The notes under the pieces are model-generated. The model had not been told where the DNA came from. It saw only the letters and a program-made list of their open reading frames with translations, and did no database searches. The translations under genes were made by a program, and so were the position numbers. From Chloroflexota bacterium (lineage in GTDB: Bacteria > Chloroflexota > Dehalococcoidia > Bin125), in NCBI GenBank assembly GCA_009838915.1, contig VXQT01000013.1, positions 62,001 through 126,000 on the forward strand: a stretch of DNA of 64,000 nucleotides, written 5' to 3'. This document shows, one piece after another, positions 26,430 to 35,213 of the stretch; within the stretch, counting starts at the first letter, position 1; each line of letters opens with the position of its first letter.

Positions 26430-27395
26430 TTACTGGTACCTGATTCGGGGATCGACCATCGAATAGGTCACATCCACGATGAGGTTGGCGGCCACGACGA
26501 CGATGGCAATGCAGAACATGATGCCCAGCACAACGGGCGTGTCGCGGGACTGCAGCGCGGTGATCATCCGTTTGCCCATGCCGGGCAGCACGAAGATCGT
26601 CTCCATGATCACCGACCCGCCGATCACGATGCCGACCTGCAGGCCGATCAAGGTGATCACGGGGATTAGCGCGTTGCGCAGCGCGTGGCCGTTGATCACC
26701 GACTGCTCACGCAATCCCTTGGCTCGCGCCGTGCGGATGTAGTCCTGGCGCAGGACCTCGAGCATCTGGGCACGGGTCAGGCGCATGACCGGACCGGCCA
26801 GCGAGACTCCGAGCACGATTGCAGGCACGTACATCTGCCTGAGGTTTTCGATCAGGTCCTCAGTCGGCGAGCGATAGACGATCGGTAATGGCGGTAAGCC
26901 CAGCCTGGGGAAGACGATCGAAATCACAAGAATCGCGAGCCAGAAGGAGGGCACCGCCAGAAACAGGATGGCGATACCGCGAGCCATGTAGTCGCCCGCG
27001 GTGTCCTGGCGCACGGCCGAGTAGATGCCGACCGGCATCGCGACGACGAGGCCGACGATCATCGCCAGGATTCCCAGCTCGAAGGTGACCGGAATCCGTT
27101 CGCGAATGTCCTCCCAGACCGTCCGCTCACGACCGTGGAACGAATAGCCCAGGTCGCCCTGGAGCAGGTTCCAGAACCAGTCGGCCCACTGTTCGGGGAA
27201 GCTTCGGTCGAGTCCGAGCTGGGCTCGGAGGTCGGCTTTCACCTCTTCGATCTGCTCGGCCGTGCCGCGGTACTCGTCCGCGAACGCGTCCACGGCATCA
27301 CCCGGCAGCAGGCGCACGAGCCCGACGACCACGATGGTGATACCGATGATCGTCGGGATTAGCAGCAACAGGCGGCGAATGAAATAGTTGCGCAT
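26430..27395 (-). CDS. Peptide ABC transporter permease, DppB type
   Basis: A 321-residue DppB/OppB-family permease of normal length with about six membrane helices. It starts MRNYFIRRLLLLIPTIIGITIVV. It contains the typical LGLDRSFPEQWADWFWNLLQGDLGYSF segment and an EAA loop with RTARAKGLREQSVINGHALRNALIPVI. It forms a heterodimeric channel with the DppC-like protein 63 bases downstream. A TAGGCT box 6 nt before the ATG suggests its own start of transcription in addition to read-through from the binding-protein gene. Confidence 0.92.
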   Translation of the reverse strand: MRNYFIRRLLLLIPTIIGITIVVVGLVRLLPGDAVDAFADEYRGTAEQIEEVKADLRAQLGLDRSFPEQWADWFWNLLQGDLGYSFHGRERTVWEDIRERIPVTFELGILAMIVGLVVAMPVGIYSAVRQDTAGDYMARGIAILFLAVPSFWLAILVISIVFPRLGLPPLPIVYRSPTEDLIENLRQMYVPAIVLGVSLAGPVMRLTRAQMLEVLRQDYIRTARAKGLREQSVINGHALRNALIPVITLIGLQVGIVIGGSVIMETIFVLPGMGKRMITALQSRDTPVVLGIMFCIAIVVVAANLIVDVTYSMVDPRIRYQ

Positions 27396-27401
27396 CTGGG
27401 G

Positions 27402-27407
27402 AGCCTA
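27402..27407 (-). promoter_or_regulatory. -10 box for leaderless dppB-like gene
   Basis: TAGGCT lies 6 nt upstream of the permease ATG and downstream of the intercistronic hairpin. Confidence 0.35.
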
Positions 27408-27454
27408 GTAGGGTCCTGGAGCAGTGCTGGATCGATCCCGATCCGCTCGGCAAG

Positions 27455-27491
27455 GTTCTGGGGTCGCAGCGCGTGTCTGCGACCCCAGAAC
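27455..27491 (-). terminator. Strong 15-bp intercistronic hairpin
   Basis: GTTCTGGGGTCGCAG and its exact complement CTGCGACCCCAGAAC flank a 7-base loop, between the binding-protein gene and the permease genes. It probably limits read-through or protects the 3' end of the upstream message, so that more binding protein than permease is made. Confidence 0.7.
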
Positions 27492-27532
27492 TACCGAACG
27501 CTCTCGTGCAACGTGTCGGTTCGCGATTCGGC

Positions 27533-29458
27533 CTAGGCCTCGGCGTCCCAGAGGTAGGGCATGAACTCGGTGCCCCAGCCGTATCCGACCTTGTGCCAGA
27601 TCTGGTCGAGATCGAGGTGCCGGACGTTGGGGTTGAAGCCGTACACCGACGCGCCGCGAGGCGTGGGAATGATGTAGAGCTTCTCGGCGGCATAGCGCTG
27701 GATGTCGTGAATCAGGTTCAGCCGCGCTTCCTGATCGACCTCGGCGCGCTGCGCGTTGAGCATGTCGACGAAGGTCTGGTCCGACTCCGGGTCGCCCGGG
27801 CCGGCGCCCCAGTTGTGGCGACCGCTGTCCGGGTGGTAAACCGTGAACAGAATGTCGTCGGGCTCGACCGGGACGATGAACGGTCCAAGCAGGATGCCTT
27901 CGTCGAAGTCGCCGCGGAAGACGGTCGCGATGTAGGCGGCGTACTCCGTGAACTGGAACTGGTAGCGGATGCCCAGCTCGGCGGCTGAGAGCATCACGGT
28001 CTCCATGTAGTTGACCCAGCCCACGCCGTAGCGGTCCGAGTTGCCGTGCACGACGACATCGATGCCGTCCGGGTAACCGGCGGCGTCCATCAGCTCGTGC
28101 GCCCGCTGCAGATCCTTGTGGAAGTATTCGACATTCTCGCCGAACGTTTCCTTGTCGCGCGGGTCGAGATAGAACGGAGCCAGCGGCGACAGACAGGTCT
28201 GCCAGGCGCCCTGCTTGGTGTCGTCGACCGCTTCCAGAATGGCCTGGCGGTCGAGCGCCAGCGACAGCGCCTGCCGCATGCGTACATCGTTCCAGGGCTC
28301 GATCGAGTAGTTGAAGGCGAACCCGTTCGGCACCGTGCTCTGGTTGAAGCGGTAGGTGGCGTCGGGCACTTCCTCGAGCAACCGGCCGTAGATCGACGGA
28401 GCGAGCAGCGAGAGATCGAGGTTGCCCTCGGCGAGGTTCGGGATGATCACGTTGGGGTCACCGACCAGCGACGCCTGGATGCCGTCGGCGAATGGCGGCT
28501 TGGCCCCATTGATCTCCGGCTCGTACCAGTCCGGGTTGCGGCGCCAGACGACGCGCACGTCGGGCTCGTAGGTGTCGAAGATCCAGGCCCCGGACCCGAC
28601 CGGGCGTTGCTCAACCGTGCCGTCCTCGACGATCTCGCGGGGGATGATCCAGAGGTGCGAGGGTGAGGCGGAGAAGTTGAGGAACGGCGCGTATGGCTGA
28701 TGCAGTCCGATCTTGATCTGGCTGTTCTCGACGCCCTCGAAGGAGTTGACGACGCCGGCCCAGGACTGCGCGTTGCCGTTGGAGTCGGACAGCGAGAGGA
28801 AGCGATCCTCGGTGTAGAGGATGTCGTCCACGGTGACCTGACGCCCGTTGAGCGGGTCCACATCGTGCCAGCGCATGTCGTCGCGGATCGTGTAGATGTA
28901 CGTGGTCTGGTCGGGAATCTCGGGCAGGCCAACCGCTGCGTCGCCCTCATACTCGCCGTAGTTGAGCGGGTCGACGCCCTCGCCGCCGCGCACGTACTTG
29001 AGCAGCCGGCTGTAGTGGTAGCCGGACGGGATCTGGGCCAGGTAGGTCAGATTGGCCATCGGGTCGAGGGTCGGCGGGTTGGCCGAGGAGAGACCGACGT
29101 ACGTCGTCTCCCAGATACCGCCCATGTTGAAGCTGGACGGCGCGGGCTGGGCGACCGCAGCCTGCTGCTGGTCGTCCTGCTGCTGCATCGCAGCTTCCTG
29201 CTGGTCGGCTTGATCGGCCTGCTGCTCCATGGCCTGCTGCTGTTGCTGCTGCTGCATGGACTGCTGCTGCATCGCCTGCTGCTGTTGGTCCTGCTGCTGC
29301 TGGACCTGCACGGCGGCCTGCTGATCGTCGTCGTCATCGCCGCAGCCCACCAGGGCCAGTCCGGCGGCGCCGACACCGGCACGGGCCGACGCCCCCAGCA
29401 GCGCGCGCCGCGACATGCGGCGACGGCGCATCCTCTGCCAATAGTTTCGCTCGCTCAT
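27533..29458 (-). CDS. Peptide-type ABC substrate-binding lipoprotein (SBP family 5)
   Basis: A 641-residue exported binding protein. It has a Tat signal (MSRRALLGASARAG) and a lipobox LALVGC with Cys about 39. An Asp run is followed by an extreme Gln/Met/Ala tether to about residue 105. The family-5 domain then shows ANPPTLDPMANLTYLAQIPSGYHYSRLL and RDDMRWHDVDPLNGRQVTVDDILYTEDR. It captures peptides or related solutes outside the membrane for the DppBC-like permease encoded next. AGGAGGAAAG gives a strong ribosome binding site, unlike the leaderless genes. It is a close paralogue of the protein at 11.6-13.5 kb. Confidence 0.9.
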   Translation of the reverse strand: MSERNYWQRMRRRRMSRRALLGASARAGVGAAGLALVGCGDDDDDQQAAVQVQQQQDQQQQAMQQQSMQQQQQQQAMEQQADQADQQEAAMQQQDDQQQAAVAQPAPSSFNMGGIWETTYVGLSSANPPTLDPMANLTYLAQIPSGYHYSRLLKYVRGGEGVDPLNYGEYEGDAAVGLPEIPDQTTYIYTIRDDMRWHDVDPLNGRQVTVDDILYTEDRFLSLSDSNGNAQSWAGVVNSFEGVENSQIKIGLHQPYAPFLNFSASPSHLWIIPREIVEDGTVEQRPVGSGAWIFDTYEPDVRVVWRRNPDWYEPEINGAKPPFADGIQASLVGDPNVIIPNLAEGNLDLSLLAPSIYGRLLEEVPDATYRFNQSTVPNGFAFNYSIEPWNDVRMRQALSLALDRQAILEAVDDTKQGAWQTCLSPLAPFYLDPRDKETFGENVEYFHKDLQRAHELMDAAGYPDGIDVVVHGNSDRYGVGWVNYMETVMLSAAELGIRYQFQFTEYAAYIATVFRGDFDEGILLGPFIVPVEPDDILFTVYHPDSGRHNWGAGPGDPESDQTFVDMLNAQRAEVDQEARLNLIHDIQRYAAEKLYIIPTPRGASVYGFNPNVRHLDLDQIWHKVGYGWGTEFMPYLWDAEA

Positions 29459-29702
29459 GCTTTCCTCCTAAGCGGGAACGCCCCGCAGGTGAATGCGCGC
29501 CCGACAATGAGCCTGTCGGGTCAGTTCACCGCATCCTACAACACGCGTGGTAACCACACTCGCCGAATCAGGCGGATAGTTCACAAACTCGTACATTCCC
29601 TGTGTGCCCGACAGCCCATTGCCGGACCATCGTTTCTTGTCCCGGCTTGACCGTGGAGGCTGAGATAGCTCGGCCGCCGAATTGCGGCGCAAAGGATGAT
29701 CG

Positions 29703-30059
29703 TGGTGGAGACGGGGGAGAATCGAACTCCCCGTCCAGACGGCCGTGCGCCGCTGCCTCTACGCGCGTAGCTCTCGCTTGAGATGTCCCCGTCGGCCGGC
29801 GCGGGAGCCTACCGTTACCAACGGGTGAGCGGGACTGGTCTTAGCGCTGCGCTCCCGCGAGTCGCAACGAGCAGCCGGATAAGTCGGCGCCGCATCCCCT
29901 CCGATCCGGCGGCGGATGGAGAGCGGCGTCACCGCGGTTAAGCGGCGAGGGCGAGTTCCCTGGATTCGCCAGTTAGGGAGTGGTGGCGCGGTTTCACGAG
30001 CGACGCCAGCTCGGCACGCAGCAACGAGACATCAACCGCTGTCGAACCCTTTCGTCCCC
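29703..30059 (-). ncRNA. ssrA: tmRNA
   Basis: The minus strand begins GGGGACGAAAGGGTTCGACAG, the standard tmRNA 5' end, and finishes with a T-arm (GGGGAGTTCGATTCTCCCC) and encoded CCA. The ends pair as an acceptor stem (GGGGACG with CGTCTCC, one G-U). The tag frame at 29938-29970 reads GESRELALAA then TAA, after a UAACU just before the GGC resume codon. This RNA rescues stalled ribosomes and marks nascent chains for proteolysis with the Ala-Ala ending. About 357 nt, a normal size. smpB lies directly upstream. Confidence 0.93.
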
Positions 30060-30179
30060 ACGGAGGGTGTTCATCGGCAAGCGCCGACGCTCGCTCATCG
30101 TATCAAGCCGTGCGCGTCCTTACGGACCGCTGCGAAGTTTGTGGAGGCGTCTCGCGAGTCGTGTAGTCGCCGACACTTC

Positions 30180-30677
30180 TCAGCGGCGCAGGGCCTGCTC
30201 GATGCGCCGCTGGGCGTCCCGCTCGGCGATCCGGTCGCGCTTTTCGTGTACGCGGCGACCCCTGCCGACGCCGATCTCCAGCTTGGCGATCCCCCGGCTC
30301 AGGTAGAGCCGCAGAGGCACCAGGGTCAGCCCGCGCTCGGCGAAGGCCTGCTCGAGCTGGCGAATCTCGCGCTTGTGCAGCAATAGCCGTCGATCGCGCG
30401 TCGGTTCGTGGTTGGCCGGCCCTGAAGGCTCGTAGCGGGCGATGTGGGCGCCGATCAGGAACAACTCACCGTCGCGCGGCCGGCAGTAGGCCTCCTGGAT
30501 CGAGACCCGGCCCATGCGCGCGCTTTTGATCTCGGAGCCGGTCAGGCTGATCCCGGCCTCGTAGCTGCGCAGAATCTCGTACCGGTGCAGCGCGCGGCGA
30601 TTGCGCGCGATGACGCGTTCGTTCTCACTCGAGCCGTTGGACTCGGCGGCGCGGCGGGACTTCTGCTTCTTGGCCAT
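30180..30677 (-). CDS. smpB: SsrA-binding protein SmpB
   Basis: A 165-residue SmpB, the protein that binds tmRNA and places it in the ribosome. Recognised blocks are ARNRRALHRYEILRSYEAGISLTGSEIKSARMG, EAYCRPRDGELFLIGAHIARYE, HEPTRDRRLLLHKREI and a basic C-terminal tail (HEKRDRIAERDAQRRIEQALRR). A longer N-terminal leader rich in Lys/Ser/Glu precedes the core. The 120-base gap to ssrA holds nothing recognisable. A TAAGCT box 6 nt before the ATG suggests leaderless mRNA. Confidence 0.95.
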   Translation of the reverse strand: MAKKQKSRRAAESNGSSENERVIARNRRALHRYEILRSYEAGISLTGSEIKSARMGRVSIQEAYCRPRDGELFLIGAHIARYEPSGPANHEPTRDRRLLLHKREIRQLEQAFAERGLTLVPLRLYLSRGIAKLEIGVGRGRRVHEKRDRIAERDAQRRIEQALRR

Positions 30678-30683
30678 GCCTTG

Positions 30684-30689
30684 AGCTTA
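30684..30689 (-). promoter_or_regulatory. -10 box for leaderless smpB
   Basis: TAAGCT is 6 nt upstream of the smpB ATG, identical to the box before rph. Confidence 0.4.
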
Positions 30690-30706
30690 GGCCGCGCGGG
30701 GCCCGC

Positions 30707-30712
30707 TAGCAT
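30707..30712 (+). promoter_or_regulatory. -10 box upstream of the 90-residue ORF
   Basis: TAGCAT lies 7 nt before ATG 30720, matching the leaderless pattern and giving some support to that otherwise doubtful ORF. Confidence 0.3.
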
Positions 30713-30719
30713 TCCCGCG

Positions 30720-30992
30720 ATGAGATCGACCCTAGGCACCCTCAGGTGTGTGATCGCGGGCCGACGGCCGGCCGGCCGCGAGGTCGGCTCGGCTCGCGCG
30801 GAGGCGTGGGCGCTGCGGCTGCTGGCCTTGTTGGCCGCGGCCGGGCGGGTGGCCGCCCGGGGCGGGGGCGGGGCAGTGCTGCCGCATCCCCCGCTCTGCC
30901 CCGCGCTGCGGCCGTGGGGCCCGCGGGGGGGGGGGGTCGGACTGTTGTCGACCGCCGCCGGCTACTGGCTGTTGTGGGGGCGCGGTCGTTAG
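30720..30992 (+). CDS. Doubtful small ORF with a 12-G tract
   Basis: A 90-residue frame rich in Ala, Gly, Arg and Leu, with two short hydrophobic stretches. I recognise no family. The composition could arise by chance in GC-rich DNA. In favour: a TAGCAT box 7 nt upstream, and a stop that overlaps the convergent binding-protein stop by four bases. Against: no homology recalled, and a run of 12 G at 30925-30936 that could hide a sequencing slip or switch the frame. Confidence 0.25.
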   Translation: MRSTLGTLRCVIAGRRPAGREVGSARAEAWALRLLALLAAAGRVAARGGGGAVLPHPPLCPALRPWGPRGGGVGLLSTAAGYWLLWGRGR

Positions 30993-32155
30993 CTCTCTTC
31001 GGCCAGGGCCGCGAGCACGCGGTCGACTACGCCCTCGTCGACTCGCTGACTCCAGACGTCCTGGAAGTTCTGCAGATACCAGATCGCGCCGGCATCAGGC
31101 GTCTCGTCGTTGTCGCCCATCCAGATCTCAACGTCGATCTGCTCTGCAGCCGTGTAGTCCCAGTTGCGCAGGAATTCGATGACGTCAGGTGCGCGGTCGA
31201 TCAAGCTGACGTTCACCGCGATCCGCACCTCCGACGAGGGGTAGGCGCATCCCTGGTCGCCGTTCCAGCACTCTTCGCTCCACTCCGGCTCTTCCAGCCG
31301 ATAGAGGTCGAGCGTCGCGGTCGGCTTGGTCGGACCCCAGATGTAGCCCAGCCAGGCGTCGCCGCGGGCGTACGCGCCCTCAAGGTCGGCAAAGAGTGCC
31401 GCGCCGCTGCCGGGATCGACCACAAAGACGGAGTCTTCAAGTTCGTACGCGACCACCTTGTTGGCGTTGACCATTTCACAGGCCCAACCAGCGATACAGC
31501 CGACAAAGCGAGCTTTGCCTTCGGAGTCCGCCGTGACGAACAGGTCGGCGTAGTCGGGAATGTCAAAGACCGAGACCAGACCGGGGTTGGCGTCCTTGAC
31601 GTACTGAGGAACGACCCAGCCCTCCCAGTTCTCATCCAGACTATCACCCAGCAGCTCGATCACGCCCTCGCCCAGTTCGTCGATCCAGGGTTGCTGCGCA
31701 GGCCAGATCTCAAGTGTGACTTGCGTGTTGTCGGTGGTCAGACCGGCCCAGAGCGAGACGGTGTCACCCGCGACCAACTCAGTCGGATAGCCGTAGCCGT
31801 GCTCAACGATGTAGGCGACGATTCGCGTCTGCACCTCGGCCGACAGCCAGTTCAGGTCGGAGAAGACAATTGTGTCCTTTGCGGCCTCTTCTTCTGCCTG
31901 CATCGTTTGCTGTTGCTGGGTCTGCTGTTGTTGCATCGCAGCCTGCTGTTGCGGCTGCTCTGCGGCTTGTTCGGTCTGCGCCGCCGATTGCTGCTGCGGC
32001 TGTTCCTCAGGCTGTTCAGCCTGCGCGACCGTCTGCTGCTGTTGCTCGTCGTCCGACGAGCACGCCGCGACTCCGAGACCAATGGCCGCCGCTGCGACCA
32101 TGGCAACCAGGCCAAGGCCGGTGCGTTTCAACATGTCCGAATCCAACAAACCCAT
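30989..32155 (-). CDS. Glycine betaine/proline-type ABC substrate-binding lipoprotein (OpuAC/ProX)
   Basis: A 388-residue lipoprotein. A hydrophobic signal ends in the lipobox VAACSS (Cys about 32), and a Gln/Glu/Ala tether runs to about residue 92. The OpuAC domain begins TIVFSDLNWLSAEVQTRIVAYIVEHGYGYPTE. Aromatic residues typical of quaternary-ammonium binding occur through the domain (for example WDYTAAEQIDVEIWMGDN), and a Cys pair (VGCIAGWAC) is present. It delivers osmolytes to the ProW/ProV-like proteins encoded downstream. GAGGTGAA precedes the ATG. Confidence 0.9.
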   Translation of the reverse strand: MGLLDSDMLKRTGLGLVAMVAAAAIGLGVAACSSDDEQQQQTVAQAEQPEEQPQQQSAAQTEQAAEQPQQQAAMQQQQTQQQQTMQAEEEAAKDTIVFSDLNWLSAEVQTRIVAYIVEHGYGYPTELVAGDTVSLWAGLTTDNTQVTLEIWPAQQPWIDELGEGVIELLGDSLDENWEGWVVPQYVKDANPGLVSVFDIPDYADLFVTADSEGKARFVGCIAGWACEMVNANKVVAYELEDSVFVVDPGSGAALFADLEGAYARGDAWLGYIWGPTKPTATLDLYRLEEPEWSEECWNGDQGCAYPSSEVRIAVNVSLIDRAPDVIEFLRNWDYTAAEQIDVEIWMGDNDETPDAGAIWYLQNFQDVWSQRVDEGVVDRVLAALAEES

Positions 32156-32257
32156 ACTTCACCTCGCTCCAGGTTCGACCCCTAGCGGGGCCCTGCGCCT
32201 CAACCTATCAGACCGCTTGTGGCAATGCTGCGCGTGGGCGGCCCACCGACTACATGG

Positions 32258-33517
32258 TCAGTCTGTCGATCGCCCCATGCGGCCGATGCGGAACCCTGCC
32301 CAGACCGTTGTGAGTGCCGCGACTGCGACGAACAACGCCTTAGCTCCACCCAAGAACGCGCGCGGCGACAAGTCCTCGTCGCCGATCGTCAGCGCCACGA
32401 TCAACCAGCACATGGTCGCTAGCAGAATCGGCGTCAATGACCGCTGAAGCCGCTGCATCGAACCCGTCCTTGCCCCATCGGTCTGGCCGTACATCGAACC
32501 TGGGGAAGACTCTCCGCTGACCGCTTCCTGTCGCTGCCGCGTGAACGCCTGCGTGATGCGGTCAAGGATGATCGCGAGGAAGACAATGCCCAGCCCGGCA
32601 ATGAACGCATTGCCCGGCTCGATCCGACCGAGTCCTCGATAGACCTCAAGTCCCAGTCCGCGAGTGCCGACCAGCGAGGCGATGGCGACCATTGAAAGCG
32701 CCATGAGGGTGGTCTGATTGACACCCGCCATGATCGTGGGAATCGCCAACGGAATCTTGACCTTCAACAGCATCTGACGTCGAGTCATGCCGAACGACTC
32801 GGCTGACTCGAGTGTCTCCGCTGGCAACTGCCGTATACCCAGATTGGTCAGCCGGATCGCGGGCGGCACGGCAAAGATCAGGGAGGCCAACACGCCGGGG
32901 ACATTGCCAAGTCCAAAGAACGCGATCGCCGGCACCAGGTAGACGAAACTCGGCATGGTCTGCATCGCGTCCAGCAAGGGTCGCAGGAGCGTGTCGAGCC
33001 GATCACTCTGCGACGCCCAGATCCCCATCGGCACGGCGATCAGAATCGAGAGCGTCACCGAGACGATGATCAGCATCACCGTCTCCATCGTGCTGTCCCA
33101 GAGCCCAAACACGGCCAGAATCACCAACGCGCCGCCTGAGGCCACGGCCATCCGCCAACTGACCATCATCAGGGAAATCGCAACGACGCCAACGATGAAG
33201 GCGGGCCACGGGAACCAGATCAGCATGTCCTTCAGCGCCACAAAGAACCAGGTCAGCACGTCGCTGACCGTGCGGAAGATCCATGACACGTTCGTGGTCA
33301 TCCAGTCGATCGCGTTGTCGAGCGCGTTGCCTACATCGCGTCCGACGTTTACCGGCGACTCGTCGGCGCCAATCACGAATGCAATCACGAAGCTGATCAG
33401 GATGCCCAGCATCGCCAATGGAGCGACGAACCAACGCTCAGGAGCCGGTCGGCCCGCCATAGGCGACCTGGCCAGCCGCCACAGTGTCTGTGGAGCGCGC
33501 AGTATTGATGTCCACAT
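32258..33517 (-). CDS. Glycine betaine/proline-type ABC transporter permease (ProW/OpuAB)
   Basis: A 419-residue permease with multiple membrane helices. The core binding-protein-dependent transport domain includes PLLDAMQTMPSFVYLVPAIAFFGLGNVPGVLASLIFAVPPAIRLT and an EAA-type loop (ESAESFGMTRRQMLLKVKIPLAIPTIMAGVNQT). Extra hydrophobic segments are present at both ends. ATG 33517 overlaps the ProV stop (TGATG), so the start is moved 3 bases from the track's. It forms the channel for the neighbouring OpuAC-like binding protein. Confidence 0.92.
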   Translation of the reverse strand: MWTSILRAPQTLWRLARSPMAGRPAPERWFVAPLAMLGILISFVIAFVIGADESPVNVGRDVGNALDNAIDWMTTNVSWIFRTVSDVLTWFFVALKDMLIWFPWPAFIVGVVAISLMMVSWRMAVASGGALVILAVFGLWDSTMETVMLIIVSVTLSILIAVPMGIWASQSDRLDTLLRPLLDAMQTMPSFVYLVPAIAFFGLGNVPGVLASLIFAVPPAIRLTNLGIRQLPAETLESAESFGMTRRQMLLKVKIPLAIPTIMAGVNQTTLMALSMVAIASLVGTRGLGLEVYRGLGRIEPGNAFIAGLGIVFLAIILDRITQAFTRQRQEAVSGESSPGSMYGQTDGARTGSMQRLQRSLTPILLATMCWLIVALTIGDEDLSPRAFLGGAKALFVAVAALTTVWAGFRIGRMGRSTD

Positions 33518-34608
33518 CAATTCGAACCTTGCTCTCCGGCATTGACGGCGAGCGAAGCTGCGGCCTCGTCCGAGACCATGGCCCGGGCCAGCCGCTGCAA
33601 CGGGATCACACCCACCAGCTCATCCGAATCATTGACCACCTGGAGCGGCAGCGTCGCCGACAGACCGGCCGGGACCAGGGCGTCAAGCACCGCATCTTCG
33701 CGCACCACGTACCGCTGATCGGTCGGTCCGGCCATCGCTTCCGGGCTGGTGTCCATGATCGACGCCGCGGTAACCATTCCGTGCAGCCGGACGTCCTGCG
33801 TGAACTCGCGCACGAAGGCGTCGGCCGGATTGAGCACCACATCGCTGGGTGCGCCGAGCTGCACGATCTCTCCGTCGCGCATGATCGCGATCCGGTCGCC
33901 GACCCGCACGGCTTCGTTGAGGTCGTGCGTGATGAACACGATTGTCTTCTGCACGGACGACTGCAACGCGAGCAGTTCGTCCTGCAAGTCGCGCCGAATG
34001 ACGGGGTCGAGCGCGGAGAAAGGCTCATCCATCAGCAGCATCGGCGTCTCCATGGCCAGTCCACGGGCGAGACCGACGCGCTGCTTCATCCCGCCCGAGA
34101 GCTGACTGGGCATCGAGGTGATCCACTCGCTCAGTCCGACCAGATCCAGCGCGTTGGCCGCGCGTTCGCGCCGCTCCCGGCGCGCGACGCCGCCGATCTC
34201 CAGGGGCAGCGCCACGTTGTCCATCACCGTGCGGTGCGGCATCAGGCCGAAGTGCTGGAAGACCATGGCCAGTTCCCGCCTGCGGGTTTCGCGCAACTCG
34301 TCCTCCGACATCGCGGTGATCTCCCGATCGTCGATCCAGACCTCACCGTCCGAAGGTTCGATCAGGCGATTGATGCAACGCACCAGCGTCGATTTGCCGC
34401 AGCCGGAGAGCCCCATGACGACGAAGAGCTCGCCCTGCGCGATCTCGATACTGATGTCGCGCAGACCGACGACTGCGCCGGTCGCTTCCTGCACTTCGTC
34501 CTTGGACTTCCCCGATCGAGAGAGTTCGAGAGCCTCGCCGTCGGCGTCGGCGAAGACCTTGTAGAGGCCGCGGATGCTGAGTGCGGGCCGGGCTTCGGCG
34601 TCGGTCAC
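33517..34608 (-). CDS. Glycine betaine/proline-type ABC transporter ATPase (ProV/OpuAA)
   Basis: A 363-residue ATPase. It shows Walker A MGLSGCGKSTLVRCIN, the signature LSGGMKQRVGLARGLA, Walker B MLLMDEPFSALDPVIRRDLQ and the switch His in VFITHDLNEAV. A C-terminal CBS-like region (YVVREDAVLDALVP...DSDELVGVIPLQRL) is typical of OpuAA/ProV and senses ionic strength in characterised homologues. The usual family insert KSKDEVQEATG is present near the N-terminus. It starts at GTG with GGAGG upstream. First gene of a three-gene operon. Confidence 0.93.
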   Translation of the reverse strand: MTDAEARPALSIRGLYKVFADADGEALELSRSGKSKDEVQEATGAVVGLRDISIEIAQGELFVVMGLSGCGKSTLVRCINRLIEPSDGEVWIDDREITAMSEDELRETRRRELAMVFQHFGLMPHRTVMDNVALPLEIGGVARRERRERAANALDLVGLSEWITSMPSQLSGGMKQRVGLARGLAMETPMLLMDEPFSALDPVIRRDLQDELLALQSSVQKTIVFITHDLNEAVRVGDRIAIMRDGEIVQLGAPSDVVLNPADAFVREFTQDVRLHGMVTAASIMDTSPEAMAGPTDQRYVVREDAVLDALVPAGLSATLPLQVVNDSDELVGVIPLQRLARAMVSDEAAASLAVNAGEQGSN

Positions 34609-34671
34609 CGCTGACCTCCTCTTTCATCCGATCTGCAGCGGGCGAGCACAGATCGGTATTGGCGCACAGAC

Positions 34672-34677
34672 TACTCT
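34672..34677 (+). promoter_or_regulatory. -10 box for leaderless lipoprotein gene
   Basis: TACTCT lies 7 nt upstream of ATG 34685. Confidence 0.4.
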
Positions 34678-34684
34678 TGACGCC

Positions 34685-35128
34685 ATGCTTGACGTAACGA
34701 CCCTCCGATATCGGTTTGTCCTGGCAACGCTCGGCGCCCTGCTGCTGGTGGGCGCGGGCTGCAATCCCTCAGGCGGTGGCATCTTCTCCGGCGTTGGAGG
34801 TTCGGGAGAGGCCGCGCTACACATCGACGAAGCAGCCGAGGACAAGGCGGTGCTGACGCCCTTGACCCGCCCGCTGAAGCTGCACGAGCCATTCTGGCTG
34901 CGGCTGGAGATGAATGAGCCGGTCAACGCGGATCACATCCTCGTGCGAGTCGAGTACGACGCCGGCGCGCGGGAGTTCTTCGAGCTCCGCGACGTGCGCT
35001 TCGATGTGGATCCGCCCTGGAAGGTGGCGGCGATCCCGCTGCAGCTCACCGACGACGGCGACTTCAACATCGCCCTGATCGTCGATTCACGCAAAGTCAC
35101 GGACGTCAAGGTGACGGTGGAGAATTGA
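34685..35128 (+). CDS. Small lipoprotein, unknown
   Basis: A 147-residue protein with a signal peptide (FVLATLGALLLVGAGC, lipobox Cys about 26) and a Gly/Ser-rich tether. A compact, probably all-beta domain of about 90 residues follows (PFWLRLEMNEPVNADHILVRVEY...DGDFNIALIVDSRKVTDVKVTVEN). No family is recognised; the fold reads like an immunoglobulin-type surface domain. Start chosen for the signal peptide and the TACTCT box. Confidence 0.65.
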   Translation: MLDVTTLRYRFVLATLGALLLVGAGCNPSGGGIFSGVGGSGEAALHIDEAAEDKAVLTPLTRPLKLHEPFWLRLEMNEPVNADHILVRVEYDAGAREFFELRDVRFDVDPPWKVAAIPLQLTDDGDFNIALIVDSRKVTDVKVTVEN

Positions 35129-35213
35129 CAACGTCGACAGCAGAGGCGCGGTTAAGGCTGCGCTACCCTGCGCATCGTGCCCGCGCGGGGCGGAGCCAGC
35201 CGAGAGGTGATCG

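Noticed and set aside
28700-29650. Leu-rich 316-aa plus ORF resembling a membrane protein
   Set aside because: It is the reverse of the CAG-rich Gln tether and signal region of the SBP gene; CTG/CTC repeats give false hydrophobic stretches.
29468-29692. Small minus ORF of 74 aa between the SBP gene and tmRNA
   Set aside because: No ribosome binding site or promoter box, no motif, and it lies in the leader region of the binding-protein gene.
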